Shown here: positions 13,101 to 25,584 of the stretch, one piece after another
Layout: each line of letters starts with the position of its first letter
Position numbering within the stretch: the first letter of the stretch is position 1
Assembly: GCA_037389465.1 (NCBI GenBank)
Contig: JAZARR010000213.1
Span: 3,950,501 to 4,014,500, forward strand
Length of the DNA: 64,000 nt
From: Baylisascaris procyonis
Taxonomy: Eukaryota > Nematoda > Chromadorea > Rhabditida > Ascarididae
Direction: 5' to 3'
Position numbers and translations under genes: made by a program
Notes under the pieces: generated by a model
Database searches by the model: none
What the model was told of the DNA's origin: nothing
The model's input: only the letters and a program-made list of their open reading frames with translations

Positions 13101-15334
13101 CCTCTCCATCCCAACCCTCTATTATGTTGAAAACGTTCAACAAAAACGATCCTATGAAATAACATATCAAAATAAGTGACGTTCTCATAGCAATGTGTTG
13201 CAAATTTTATTTCATTATTGAGCAGCTAATTATTTTTTAACCATTTTTAATGGTCTTTTTTCTTTCACTCATATCAAAATCGGTCAGATCTCTTCCATAT
13301 AAGGAAATCAAATCGCAGAATCGTATCGCTATCATTAGAAATATTTCTCATACAAGATCAACATTGTATTGGAAGAATTTCACCTCTTTTCATTAGATGA
13401 ATCTATTTCTTTCTTTTCCATCTTATTTTCTTTCTCTCTCTTTCCCTCATCCACTATCGTTTTATCTTCCCTCTTGTTTGAATAACCTGAACGCTGAATT
13501 TAAGGAATTTGAAAAAAATTTGTGATATTAGGACATCGGCGGTTTGCTGAGTTATACACAGATAGAATTGATGAAAACGAAATCAGCGAAACGAATATCA
13601 CATGGACGCGAATAAACACGTCGAGGATATGTGGTTCTTGCGAAAGAAAAATGAAAAGAAAAAAGTTTTACTTAGTAGAAGTGATATAGAATTTTGCAAA
13701 AGACGGAAAATTTTCAGTGGATAAGAAGTTTAGCAAATTTTGTGAAAGGAACGTATCAATTATGGGTAGGATTCCTATATCTGAAGAAAAAGTTACACTT
13801 TTTTATGCTCAAGCATTATTTCTTCAGTCAAAATAACAATTTATCATTTTATTGAGGTTCTCAACAATCAATCGATCTAATAGATAAATGTGTTATTATA
13901 ACACATCTCTTATGTTATTATAAAGAATTTATTTATTGTCTGCCGCATATCACATAGCAGATGGTGAAGAAAAGTGTCAACTTCAATGAATTTCTTTGTT
14001 ATTTATTGCTGTAACACATTTATTTGTTATACGCTCGCCCTCACCATCCGCACAGCAAAATGTAAAGTTGTGCGATATGAATTACTGGCAGCTGGCGGAA
14101 GGACGCATATCTGATCCTATCGAATGCTGCCATAGTGGGCGGGACAGAGAATGTGAACGCGTGCGCTGCCCTGCGTTGTATTTGGCCTCTACAGTGACAA
14201 CCCTCTGGTCACCACGATACAAATGAAGTTAAAATTGTTATTACTATTATTACAGTTAACAATTATTTATATTTATCGTTATTTATTTTTACTAATATTA
14301 CTATTATTGCTAGTACTAATACCATTATTACTATTAACATCGGTGTTATTATTAAAGGGTACAGACTTTCTGAATAAAAAAACTCCAACAAAAATAAGCT
14401 AGCTATATAGTTATGCTGAACATGATGCAACTCTGATATTAATATTAAGTGCTATATTCAATGAAAAAAAAAACAAATTTCAAGACCACTTTTACTACCA
14501 AATAAATCAAAAAAAAGAAGAAAAAAAACACAAATAAACAATAAAATATGTTAAGAAATATATTCTTTGTTTTAAAATTTAAATCCGCTGAACGCCTTAG
14601 ATAATAATAAAGGAAAACGTTGCATTTCGATGGAAAATGAAAGAACAATTAAAGCAAAGAAATTCCACTGCAACTGTATTCATTGTTAACGCGATAGATA
14701 CGCATAATCACATAAAAAAAGATCACTTCTTTTGAATACTAAAATAGCGAATATATATTGGTAACATTTCTTTAAAGATCATAAATCATCAATCAGCAAT
14801 CATTAATCACTATCAGATCGTTAAGAGCAAAATCATTTCCAAAAGTTAAGCTTTTCAATATGAGAATTAGAGGCAGCAAAAATGGAAGAATTTTGTATGC
14901 TTCTTTTTAGGGCTTTTACCAATATTCACCCTCATGAATATGAATACCCGATGCTGAAGTCTAAAACAGAGGAATACTTTAATTTGTCACAATAAAATAA
15001 CCAATGGAAAATACCGCAATTTACGACGCTACCGTTAAACCAATGAAGACTACCATAATTTCACCTCAAACTAGATCAGAATAAATGTTACTAGATGGTC
15101 ACACACTTCATTGGCTTTAGGAGTATATGATACTCATAAAAATTTTATTCAATGGGTTACCTTCTTGCGTTCGTAGTGTTTGCGTTGCTCATGTGTACGT
15201 ACACCAGCGGTGAAGAGCTCCTCAAGCGATTTCTGCGGGTCGTCGACGTGTGTGTTGATCTGCACGTATGGGGCAGATTGCAGCTTCGCCTTCGATGCCA
15301 TCGCCATCTCCACTCGCTTCTTCGCCGACGCCAT
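4181..15334 (-). CDS. yap-1: YAP/Yorkie-type Hippo pathway transcriptional coactivator
   Basis: Ten phase-matched coding exons: 15161-15334, 12362-12600, 11907-12092, 10947-11124, 10182-10302, 8887-8981, 8557-8637, 6691-6774, 4897-5016, 4181-4276; about 457 aa. YAP shuttles between cytoplasm and nucleus and coactivates TEAD factors; Lats/Warts kinase excludes it from the nucleus. Seen in order: LEELF helix (37-41) preceded by acidic residues, like the YAP TEAD-binding helix; IPISF (61-65), resembling the LPDSF loop; two HxRxxS Lats motifs, HSREGS (S86) and HTRQGS (S123, followed by AP as in a 14-3-3 site); a first WW domain lacking its first Trp (about 183-212); 11 glutamines (232-242); a canonical WW (W272, W294); and a Gln-rich coiled coil QLQMERRDMQQRQQQL (about 341-356). 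The last two exons are assigned by phase and composition. An upstream acceptor at 4322 would add 15 residues. No PDZ-binding C-terminus is seen. Confidence 0.9.
6661..6690 (-). other. Possible intron-retained alternative end of yap-1
   Basis: If the donor after exon 8 (GTGAAC at 6685-6690) is not used, the frame runs ten more codons and stops at TGA (6661-6663), ending in STFA. Two ATTAAA variants on the minus strand (6433-6438 and 6468-6473) lie 190-230 bases further on. This would give a shorter isoform of about 395 aa. It is only a possibility; the spliced model to 4181 better fits the expected length for a nematode YAP. Confidence 0.3.
7488..7516. repeat. CA-rich microsatellite in yap-1 intron 7
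   Basis: Short interrupted (CA)n with CATA units. It lies in the 1782-bp intron 6775-8556, which otherwise holds AT-rich sequence with A and T runs and nothing recognisable. Confidence 0.8.
9981..10054. repeat. Double palindrome, including a perfect 21-bp inverted repeat
   Basis: 10011-10031 and 10034-10054 are perfect inverted copies of 21 bases with a 2-base loop (centre GACCACCTTGGTGGTC). Immediately before it, 9981-10006 is a second imperfect hairpin (ATAACTCAGT, loop CAAAC, ACTGAGGTTAT, one bulge). Both lie in yap-1 intron 5, about 130 bp downstream of the exon encoding the canonical WW domain. In RNA they would fold as two adjacent hairpins. Alternatives are the relic of a foldback transposon or a cruciform-forming element. 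Confidence 0.9.
14086..14133 (-). CDS. Candidate alternative first exon of yap-1
   Basis: Inside yap-1 intron 1 a GC-rich block (about 14035-14220) contains an ATG at 14133 followed by 16 codons ending FRQLP and a donor CCA|GTAATT. The exon ends in phase 0, so it can join exon 2 (start 12600, phase 0) without a frameshift. The product would start MAAFDRIRYA and lack the LxxLF TEAD-binding helix. A GC-box-like CCCGCCC lies just upstream on the minus strand. An internal cassette exon using a weak acceptor further upstream is also phase-compatible. Unproven. Confidence 0.3.
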
Positions 15335-15344
15335 TACGGCGATT

Positions 15345-15346
15345 CT
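15345..15346 (-). promoter_or_regulatory. 3' splice acceptor just before yap-1 start codon
   Basis: TTTTTAG lies 10 bases upstream of the ATG at 15334. Such a short leader after a splice acceptor is typical of nematode spliced-leader trans-splicing, though a 5'-UTR intron to a distant exon in the 25-kb upstream region is equally possible. Confidence 0.6.
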
Positions 15347-17380
15347 AAAAATCACATACTATTTATTTATATAATTCGCTGTATATTCGAACGCAAACTT
15401 CATATATGGGATGAAATTCATTGTCTTGCGAGCGTTTTACCCTGCGTAGTATATCTATATCACTACTCTGTTTACCTGAACAGGTGATGAAGTCATTCAC
15501 ACATTTTCAATGAAATAACATCCACTTTTGTAGGTGATTTTATGAAAGAATAAGAAATGATAGATGAAGATGGGAAATGAAAGAATAGAAATATTCAAAC
15601 GAACAAATAACTACAATCATCTATGTGAGTAGTAAGAAATTTAGAAAAAGCGAAGCATTCAACACGCTAATCAATGCACTTATTGTTATCATAGTAATAT
15701 TTGTCGTTATAAATGTTATCGATAGACAAAACGCTCTCATGGCTTAATTTAATTTCAATTAAGATTTTAATTCTTTAAATCAGATCTACTCGAATAAATA
15801 AAAACACTCAGAGTGCTAAATTTTTATTACAATCGAAAATATTTTCAACATTTTTCATTGACATTTAGCAAAACTAGTAAATTTATCGTAAATTTATCTG
15901 TAAATTTATCTGCATAACATTATTTATAAAGTTTACATATTTTTAAATATCTGTTATATAAAGTTTTATAAAATTATATATTTTTATTTATTTATTATAT
16001 CAAGTTATATATCTCTATACCGCTTACTTATTTATAACATTATATATTGTTATATTTTTGCTACGTGCTTATTAAAATTTGAGAGAAGATTGTTTGAAGG
16101 AAGTGTTGGTGTATTATATGAGCAAATGCGAAAGCCGATAAAGTAATAGGTTAACAATGGAAAGTGCTAAATGCGAAGAAACATGTTGCCGCTATTATGT
16201 TAGAAGTGATGCCAAATAAATGTAGAAATAAAGGGAAATAAATGACGTTAGTTAATCGCTTACCTTTATTAAAGGTGTTCTATAGGTGTTTTCAAAGTTG
16301 GTTAAATTGAAGGTAATATGCAGCTATGGGTGATCGTTCGTCAATATCGGAGTCACATCAATGCGTAGTGTAGAAAGCAATTTCGAAAGAAGCAGCAACC
16401 GATGTTGTGATAAGAAAAGCAGTGCGAAATTATAAAGTGCGTAGGAAAGAGTACACTTCTTGAGGTTAATAGATATGTGAAATTACTGAAAAATAGATTT
16501 ACATAAAACGTATAGATAGATATATTTACTAAGAAATCGTTAGAAAAAAATTTATAAATCTCTATATATCAAAATTGAATAAAACTTGCATGATAGACAA
16601 ATAGATTGAGTAAAATGCCAAACAATTATAAGTCAAGAGAAAAGATAATCACTATTAACGAGAAGGAAATTTAAAATTGCTTAATACAAATTCCTCGCTA
16701 AAAAAACATTTATAAAATATTGTGGGAAATTTCTGAATGTTTTTTTCGCAATTCGTGCAAAGCATTTTTCGAGATCTTCTAAATCTATGTAAGTCTTCAA
16801 ATTTTTTTAAATTTCAACATGTTCATATGTTTATTTGTCTAGGACGTATCTTGAATTTGAAAATCTCTATTAGCTCATCATCACCCACTTCCTCGGAAAC
16901 GTCTCCAATGGAAATTCAAAATCCGATTGCGCATACGCTGATTATTTGCTAGTAATCCTAAACAAGCTTTTTGAAAAGAAAGTCATATAATCATGTAAAA
17001 AATTCTTTTTTTTTGAAAAATCATTTCGCATACTTCCAAAAAAAAAAAAAAAAAAATCATTGCGGATGTCTTTAAGTGAAAAGTTGTCAAAAAACTATAA
17101 ATTCATAAATTACTTTCCGATCTCCTAATTTGCATCTCTCGAACATTGATAAGGTAATCTATATTTCTGATGACCAGAAAAAGTTTCTGAAATTGAAATT
17201 TCATAAGTCCTAACGTTCAATAGACAATCCAGTAGAGCATTTAATAGATCAATAATTGAATAATTCTTAACTTTTATTTAGTTAATAGTTTCTAATATTT
17301 GATTTAATAAAAATCAAAAACTAAAATCAAAATTCAAATTCGATTCATATCAGTATTGAATTTAATTATGAACGTTTCCC

Positions 17381-17584
17381 ATGGCTTCAAGTGGATCCCG
17401 TGACAACGATGATTCAAAGTGCACTAAAAAGTGTAAGCATGATGTGCAATACAATGAAAGCGGCAAAGATAAAAAAAACGCATGCTTGGCAATAGGATGT
17501 GAAAAGCATCACAAACTGCTTACACCTCAATCAAGACGCTTATCTAAATGTATCATCAACATTTCACTAGTTATTTATTATTAA
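17381..17584 (+). CDS. Unrecognised small Lys/Cys-rich open frame
   Basis: An ATG-initiated open frame of 67 codons. The first 50 or so residues look coding-like: Ser/Asp-rich start (MASSGSRDNDD), then spaced cysteines (CTKKC, CLAIGC) and basic residues. A possible donor (AAAT|GTATCA) at about 17550 would cut off the hydrophobic tail. No family, upstream exon or downstream exon is recognised, so it may be a chance ORF. Confidence 0.25.
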   Translation: MASSGSRDNDDSKCTKKCKHDVQYNESGKDKKNACLAIGCEKHHKLLTPQSRRLSKCIINISLVIYY

Positions 17585-18476
17585 ACAATATTGAGATTAG
17601 AAAGGTATTTCAATAATTTAATTTATGCATAAAAATTGCTTGCTGAAAGAGAGAAAAAAAAAATAAGACGATGAGAACGAAGAAGAAAGTGTATTGTGGA
17701 GATCTTAAAGATCGTTGAGCATTAATGAGGCATCGATAAAAAGTGATAGACGGGAATGTTGAAGAAAGACAAGAAGAAGATTTTTTAAATTAATTAATCG
17801 TAGATATTTGCTATCTCTTAAGAAATGCCGTCCAAAATAAATCAGAAATAAGTTTGCAATTTGTTTAGAAATTAAGCATCTGATTTGAATTAGCACGTAA
17901 CAAGTGTAATAGAAAAAACTGCCATCGAAGAAAAAAAAGAAACATCCATCAGCTGTTTTCTACTTATAATCGAATCGAAAAAAAAATGCTAATTATATGG
18001 AATATATTAATTTATTGCAATAAAATTCCATCGAAAATATTTTCCAAAAAAAAGAGTTATATTTTATTGAATATTGTAGGCATTTTAATTTGTTACAAAT
18101 ATCGTTTAAATTCATTATTTTAGCTCTATTAGGAAGAACACTGAATTCCGCTATTTTCGCATCCAAAATTTCAATAATCTCATCTCAGCTCGAATTTCCT
18201 TTCGTTCAAGTTCCACGCCCACGTTTTTACTAAGTTCGTCTCTTTTAAAGATTAAAAAGGAAAAACTCCGCAATTAAGTGAGAATGTAAATTGATCTCAT
18301 AATTAATAGTTGTTTATATTAGTTGATATATTGCAGCTATCAAGCTAAAGGTATTCTATGATAAATCGATGAACACAAATCAGGTGTCGCATCTGTTATC
18401 GTCGAGCAAGTATAGCTGAGAGAAATATTCAACTCCAACATATATATAAATGGTTATCAATGATTTAACAGTGATT

Positions 18477-18480
<4 letters not shown>

Positions 18481-18544
<64 letters not shown>
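18481..18544. repeat. (AT)n microsatellite, 32 units
   Basis: Uninterrupted AT dinucleotides. The chance ORF over it on the minus strand reads as alternating Tyr-Ile and is not a gene. Confidence 0.98.
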
Positions 18545-18546
<2 letters not shown>

Positions 18547-19624
18547 TTTCCTTTAATATATTCATAATGTAACTATGAGCGTATCATCCTCGCGTTCACT
18601 GAGTTTCGACCTATATGCATATATACCTTTGCAAGATTGTTTCTTCGCTACCACCTTAGAGTATCGTAAGAACACCTCAGTCTCCACCTGTAGAATTCTT
18701 TTCATTCAACAAGCAAAAAATCAGGGCCAATAAATAATCAAACAACTTGAAACGAATTTAAAAATAAAACAATGAAAAATGACCGCTAAGTGAAACGTTG
18801 AAATTAAGAACTATATATAGAAAGAGAGATGCGTGAAATAAAACATTTTAAGTCATGCATAGAGTGAATCTTTGATAATTAAGAAATGTTTAAAAAGTTT
18901 CAATTTTTTAAGTGCAAATTTATTTTCAGAAAAGAATAAAACCAAAACAATTTTCATGATATCAGCCCCAACTTCCGTTAGTTCCCGTCAGTCACTTTCA
19001 TAAATCTACAAAAATACAAATCTGGAATAATGCTAAAATAGACTAATTGATTAAATTATTCGAAAAAATCTTCGATTTAAGAAAATTTCGCTTTTTACTG
19101 GGATTCGGATAAAATGGAACTTCAACTCGGTGTGAAAAACATGGAAATTTTTATTGATATCTTCAACTATCTGCAACTTTGTTTGAAATTGATAGGCCAA
19201 CATGAAAAGGATTTAAAAAATGGTGCATCTTCTATGATGTGAATTCTATTCAATTTACCTATCCTGAAGGTAACATTGAAAATATGTACAAAAATTGCCT
19301 CAAGAACTTATCCAAGTAGTCATAATAACTGTCTGATCGAATGCTGAAAGCCATCTAAAGTATAAGACATTAGAGATAAATTCAACTTATATTATTACTA
19401 TCTGGGAAAAATCGAAAAATTGCGCAGCAACAGAGGACGGCCCTATGCAAGCCACCTCATTTTCAAATAGCATTATCCTTACAGCATTATTGTTGGTTTT
19501 GTTTTGAATTCTTATGAAGCAAATAAACCTTTGTAAAAGCATCTATATTTCTTTGCACACAAAACTTTTGATGAGATGAATGAAGATTTCTTTCAACTAG
19601 TGGAAAAATAATGCTGGGGAACGA

Positions 19625-19651
19625 TGACGTCATAGGACTTAGATGACGTCA
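19625..19651. promoter_or_regulatory. Pair of perfect CRE (TGACGTCA) palindromes
   Basis: Two exact TGACGTCA octamers at 19625-19632 and 19644-19651, 19 bp start to start. This is the consensus site for CREB/ATF-type bZIP dimers. They sit about 4.3 kb upstream of yap-1 exon 1 in otherwise AT-rich sequence. A single further copy occurs at 2653-2660. Function as an enhancer is inferred only from the motif and spacing. Confidence 0.4.
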
Positions 19652-22600
19652 TTCGACCGTCATAACAATGGAAATTTTTCGTGAAAACAACATCTCATAT
19701 AATATCTACTAAAGTCGGGTTTAATAATATATAAGAAATAAAATCAACGGCTTTCATAGTTCATTGTGTAATGAGTAGATGTTCGACTAATGTGCGTACT
19801 TAGGTCAATTTTCTTTCACCATACGACCGGTTTGTTCGGCCAAACATCGCATTGTTGTTTTTAACTCTTCTTTAGCATGGTTTTTGATTTAGAGAGAAAG
19901 TATACCCGGAAAAAAAAACACCTTTCCATATTGGAATTCGCGTCTCTCATAAAATCAGATAAGCAGCTAAAATACGACAATGAGCTAGCGCTAGAGCGTT
20001 TATCAATTCTAAGCGAGCTCCAAAATAACAAATGGAAAGTCACTTTTATACTTTCAAATTCCGGATCATGAAATTTTCAGCAACACTCATCACTATTGCA
20101 CAAGTGATGACATTAAATGAAACCAGTATTGAAAAGTAATTTCTGCTTTCCGGATTAACCGGTTCGAATGAGTTGCTAACAAATAATACCAATTTACGTC
20201 ATAATGCATTAATATTTCCACACTAACTCGATTGCTGATGAAAATCTTCCAAAAAAAAAAATTTCATTCCAAATTGGATGGCATAAGATGAGAGAGTTTG
20301 ATCGGTTGAAATATTTTCAAAATTTTCTGCATAACTTAAGCTTTCAAAAATCATCTTTCGAGAGTTGACGAAGCAATTTGAATATCGACGTAGAAGTACA
20401 TTCTACGATGTATATGATATCCACAAAATTTCATAGCTAACTTTAGCTTTATTTGTTAACAAGCCGGAACTATCGCACAGACACATCGATAAGCCGATAT
20501 CCAAACATTCACGCATTGATGATACGGTGCTATGACGCATTTTGCGAAAAATGAATAAAATAAAATAAAGATGAATTCATAAAAACGCAAAAAAATGAAG
20601 CCAAAAACATTAATTAGTATGCGTATTCTCGAAAACTATCGAAAAAATGTAAACTTATAGGGTGAGGTACGAGATCTATAAATAAAGAATAATTTTTTTA
20701 GATAACGTTCAGAGTTACAACTCTTTTTAGTCAGAAATTTCTTTTCATCGACATCACGCATTATTCATAGTACAAAAATTCAAATTTTACAGTCTAAAAT
20801 CGCGTTATTCTTATTAATATCAACAGTCAATCTTGTCATTATAGAGGTGTCACACTTTATCGAAATTCTTTAATATGGTTGCTATTATATTTCTATTGTG
20901 CCACCCTATTAACCTGTATAGTTGGAAATTTTTGACAAAATAAGCATAGATGAAAAAAAAAAATGGAATGAAGAAACAATTATAAAACGCTATACAACAA
21001 CAGACAACAACAGAATAACAAAAGAGTGGTGCAACTAAATTTTCATTAACCAATTCCATAACATATACGTATGGATAGATAATTCATTTTATTGATGAAA
21101 TTTTATGGAAAAATATGGAAAAAATATACAGATAATTTATGAAAATATAGAAGAAATTTTGATTATAAAAAATATTTCATTTTATCAATGAATTTTTCGA
21201 TAAAAATTTCTAAGTGGAAAAAAAAGAAAAGAGAATCAAAAAGAATTTCGTAAAAGTTGAGGACGGCTTGCACACGAGCACATCATTAGTTAAAACAATG
21301 AAGTGATGTGTCAGCGAACCCCGCCTCTGCTCCTCTAAAATACACACAACGATTAGTGTTGAAACCGGCTCATTGCTCTTATAGATAATTGCATCTAGAT
21401 TTAGTTTCACATCTCAATGATGCTCTATAACATTATATTACTCTAAGAAAATCACTCTACAGTCAACCTGACGAAAAGACATATAGTGATGCAAATCTGA
21501 AGGTACATTACTAATAATTTACTATATATTACTAATAATTTACTATATATTACTAATACTTTACTAAAGTGTATTATACCAAGACATACTATCTTAGAAA
21601 ATAAACTATTTTACTCGTTATTATTACTAATTTTATTGTATTTTTAGTTAATTTCTATTAGTGTAATTCGCTAGCAATTATGTTATTGTTAATGTTATTA
21701 TTGCTATGATTGCTATTACTACGACTAATATATTTTGTGTCAATGATTTGTGATATGCTAGAAGTGAAAAGATTCATGAATCCATATCAACGTTCGAGTG
21801 GAAACTTTGACGGTAATTTTTCAAATGATGGTAGCCTTCTTTCTCGTTGACGAATAAGCTTTGTGAAAGGTGATGAATAGTAGGATGAAGTATTCCTCGA
21901 CCATAGATAAACATGAAAACCTTGGTCAAGATGGAACTGGAATAAACACATCGAAAATGGCCATCCCTTCTACAATCCCCATAATCATGCTCCCACCCCC
22001 TTCTTGTTACCACACCTCTTGCTCTCTATAACCTCTCATTTGAAGATATTCCCATTCTCTATAATAAACAACTCGTCTGTTAACTAAGAATGTTAATATT
22101 AGCGATCAGAGGAGTATCAATTGAAAGAGTTTCAAGATAGGTGGTCTGCTTGAGAGAGGGAAAAAAGTCATGAATGAGTGTATATTACTGATTTTTTTAC
22201 AAATCTTACATCGGCATTATTTCGGCCCTGAACTTGCCTGAGAGAGTAGTACTGAAAATATGGCGTCATCTAACAGCTCCAAAGCTATATCATACAGGTT
22301 CATAGGAGTTAAGCCGTAAATGCAACTCGACAAATGCATTTCTTGAAGGTGGGCATTCTATGTACTAATAGGAAATGTTACAATTTTGACTCGTGTTAAT
22401 AAGTTAAGAGTAATATTAGGGCAGAGGCTGTCAATTAGATATGAAGATGAGCTGAGGGTAGCGGGGGGTGCAGACGTTTAGTCAGTACCCCGCATCATCG
22501 TATCACTCCGTGAAAGTTTCTTATTTTACAGGATTATCGGTGAGACTATATTGTAAAAGTAAGTGCTTTAAAGTGAAAGGGAGTGTTATTAAACAATAAA

Positions 22601-23846
22601 GAAGTATCTTATGGCTTTTCGAATAGATTCGATGAGCACCGTAGAATGCGACGACGAATAAGGGCACCCAACCATAATCCTGGATTCGCTGACGCAACAC
22701 ATGACGAGCGATCGAACCGATAAAGGAGCCCGCCCCTCTACGGCTATGGCGCTCATAATCTAGCTACGGTATCGCGTGTTACACGCACAAAAATCGCGCA
22801 TTACCTTCCGCTAAAAATTACGACTTGTTTATAAATGATGGAGTCGGAAGCATATGTAACGACATCGTATCGACATACCGGAGCCATTCCTGATTGTTGT
22901 TGAAGATTTAATTGCACGCTGAACAAGAACATAAACCCATAAAAGCACCTAACAAATCAATGTTTTTCCGAGGACTCTTGTCCTATATCTTTTTAAACAT
23001 TAGCTCTTCCACACCGTTCGTCGAAGTGGTATTAGTCCCAGTTAAATTTTAAGGGCGTAAATGCCAAAAAATAGACTCCCAGTTGGCATTTTCGTGCTAG
23101 AATGCTATTTAACGTTAGTTTAGCGCATAAGTAATTTATATATAGTTAGATTATTGATAGGCTCGTTGAGTGTATCGATGGAAATTTCAAATTCGGGATA
23201 AATGAAATAAAAATGTGAATAAATAAGAATAAAGCGCTGAAGAATGCTGAACTGATCGGCTATTATCACTTAACGTTGAGACATAGCTGCTAAAGAACAT
23301 CGAATGTATAATAACGAAGAAATTGTTTATTCATATTTCAATATGTTATACTACCATTGGTTATAAGAAAAAAACAATAGCCAACGTTCATAAATGTGAG
23401 TGTGTACATTTATGAGCGATTTTTTTTTTTTAAATGAAAACCACAAAATATATCGAAACGTCAAATAAATCAATCTCATCATTATCATGAATTCCAATGT
23501 TCACTGATAATAAATAATAGTTCATCATGAAGAGACATCACTAGAGACTTAATAGAAAAAATATTTGCAATTTTATGAATTTTTTGGAATCATTTTTGGC
23601 AATTTTATAAACTATTCTAATTGATTACAATACAACTTTGAAAAATGATAAGTCCAAACTTGATAAACGCATTAAATTCATTGAGCAATTCGCTCATACA
23701 AATATCTTGCAAAAATCGATTACGCATGAAATTCAAGCAGCTTTTTTGCTACCTATAAATATCGATAACCACTCTCAAAATTGACAGAACTACAAGAAAT
23801 CTTAAATCATAACGTATCGAAATAATATCCACGAAATTTCGCTACA

Positions 23847-23857
23847 CCCCCCCCCCC
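23847..23857. repeat. Poly(C) run of 11
   Basis: An isolated C homopolymer in AT-rich DNA. Similar C-rich tracts occur at 25553-25584 (interrupted), 31811-31819 and 59488-59500. Confidence 0.9.
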
Positions 23858-24693
23858 TCAGTGATTGCCAAGTTGGTACCATCAGATAGGTGTGCAGATA
23901 CGCATAAATCGCCGGATGAACATATGGACATTCATAATCATCAGAGAGGCGTGCAGACATACATCGAATTATATATAGATTATTCAACAGTTTAGTAAAG
24001 CAAATTAGGAAAAAAACCTATTAAAAAAAACGACGATAAGTGATGAACTATACGAACAATTTGCATTGACAATTTGTGATTGACGCGTTGTTAGGCGCAA
24101 ATTGAGAATTTATTAGCGAAAAAAATAAAACGATCACATTGAAGGTTAATCGAAGAGTGAATACATTGGCATATCGTCTTTGTGTTATGATGATTCGTTA
24201 AAATCAACACAATTTCCGATTAGAAATATTTGTGTTGCAAGTGCGATTCAAAAAAAATGTGACATTAAAGATTCATTTACTTGTATGGAAATGGTTCATC
24301 AAATCATTAGTGATGTGCTATAATTTTGTGTTATAAATTGGTGTGTTATAATTTTTTTGTGTTGGCATTTTGAGAATGAAAAAAAACAATGCACCTCACC
24401 AATAATATCCGCTATCCTCTTTTGCTAAATTTTTTCGGCTAAACGATTGTTTTACATAAAGAAATTGCAAGAATTAGTGTTATTTTGGATAATATTTGAG
24501 AAAATAACTCAAAATTTATATTTTTTATACGTAAATTTCTATTTTTTTCTTTTTGAAAAATGAAGTACCTATGCGAGTGAAATCAACTGTGATCAAACAA
24601 TACGATGAAAGTTGAAAAATTGAGTAACTTTTTCAGTAAAGTAGAATCCTCCTTTTCGAATCGCTAAAACTTAAATTTTCAAGAAAAATTTCC

Positions 24694-24695
<2 letters not shown>

Positions 24696-24778
<83 letters not shown>
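24696..24778. repeat. (AT)n microsatellite, about 83 bp
   Basis: The longest uninterrupted AT dinucleotide tract in the window, in non-genic DNA between yap-1 and ACSF3. Confidence 0.98.
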
Positions 24779-24780
<2 letters not shown>

Positions 24781-25552
24781 CAATTGCTCAAACTAGCTCA
24801 TCAACGTGATTTTTATAGTAATTCGATGATTCGAAAAAACATTGAAAACTTTTAATAAACTATTAGTGATCAGTGCGATTGAATACGACTGAGATATATT
24901 TCGTTGATCATAGGTAGAGTCACAACTGCTCAGGCGAGAATATTTCACAAAAAACGCGTCTATGACATCTGCGGATTTGGGTCAAACATGACCGGATTGA
25001 AACATGGGCAAGGTCAACGTATATAATCTGAATATAATCGGACTTGGCTGAAATATATTAAATTTTTGATAGAATGATTACAAATTAAGTATACCTGATC
25101 GCAATCGATCACAATCGAACAATGCGAATTCTTTTAGCACTTCTTTGGATCAGAGTGAGAAATAAAGAAAACAGATTATTATTGAATTAATTAGCAAATT
25201 TGTAATTGGTTGTTGAATAAATATATAAGGGCTACGATAGCTTATGCTAATGGTCAATCGATATTAGTTTATTCAAAAAAGGCGCCCAGATCCTAGGATA
25301 TCTAATTCCTGAATAAATCAAAGCATTTTTTAAAAATAATTTGAAGTTTCGACCAAAGTTTATTACTATAAGAATCCTTTTTAAAGTACCACTATCGAGC
25401 AAACTCATCTTTCATGAATGGAATTCTCACATGAACCACCTAACAACTAACCTTTTTTTTTCAGAACAGTAGAAATGAATTACGCATTGCGTGGGAGCTC
25501 CGAGGGCTTTATCGCGAACGCATTAATAAATTATTGTAGAGACACGATTACT

Positions 25553-25584
25553 GCTCCCTCCCCCCCCCCTCCCCCCCCTCCCAC
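25553..25584. repeat. C-rich low-complexity tract
   Basis: Runs of seven to nine C separated by single T. The complementary strand has four or more G tracts and could form a G-quadruplex. Confidence 0.85.

Noticed and set aside
18380..18565. Tyr-Ile repeat ORF, and the similar one at 32125-32505
   Set aside because: They are translations of AT dinucleotide runs.
22610..22830. GC-richer patch as a coding exon
   Set aside because: All frames have stops or no matching splice sites within the patch; noted only as an island within the 25-kb gap.
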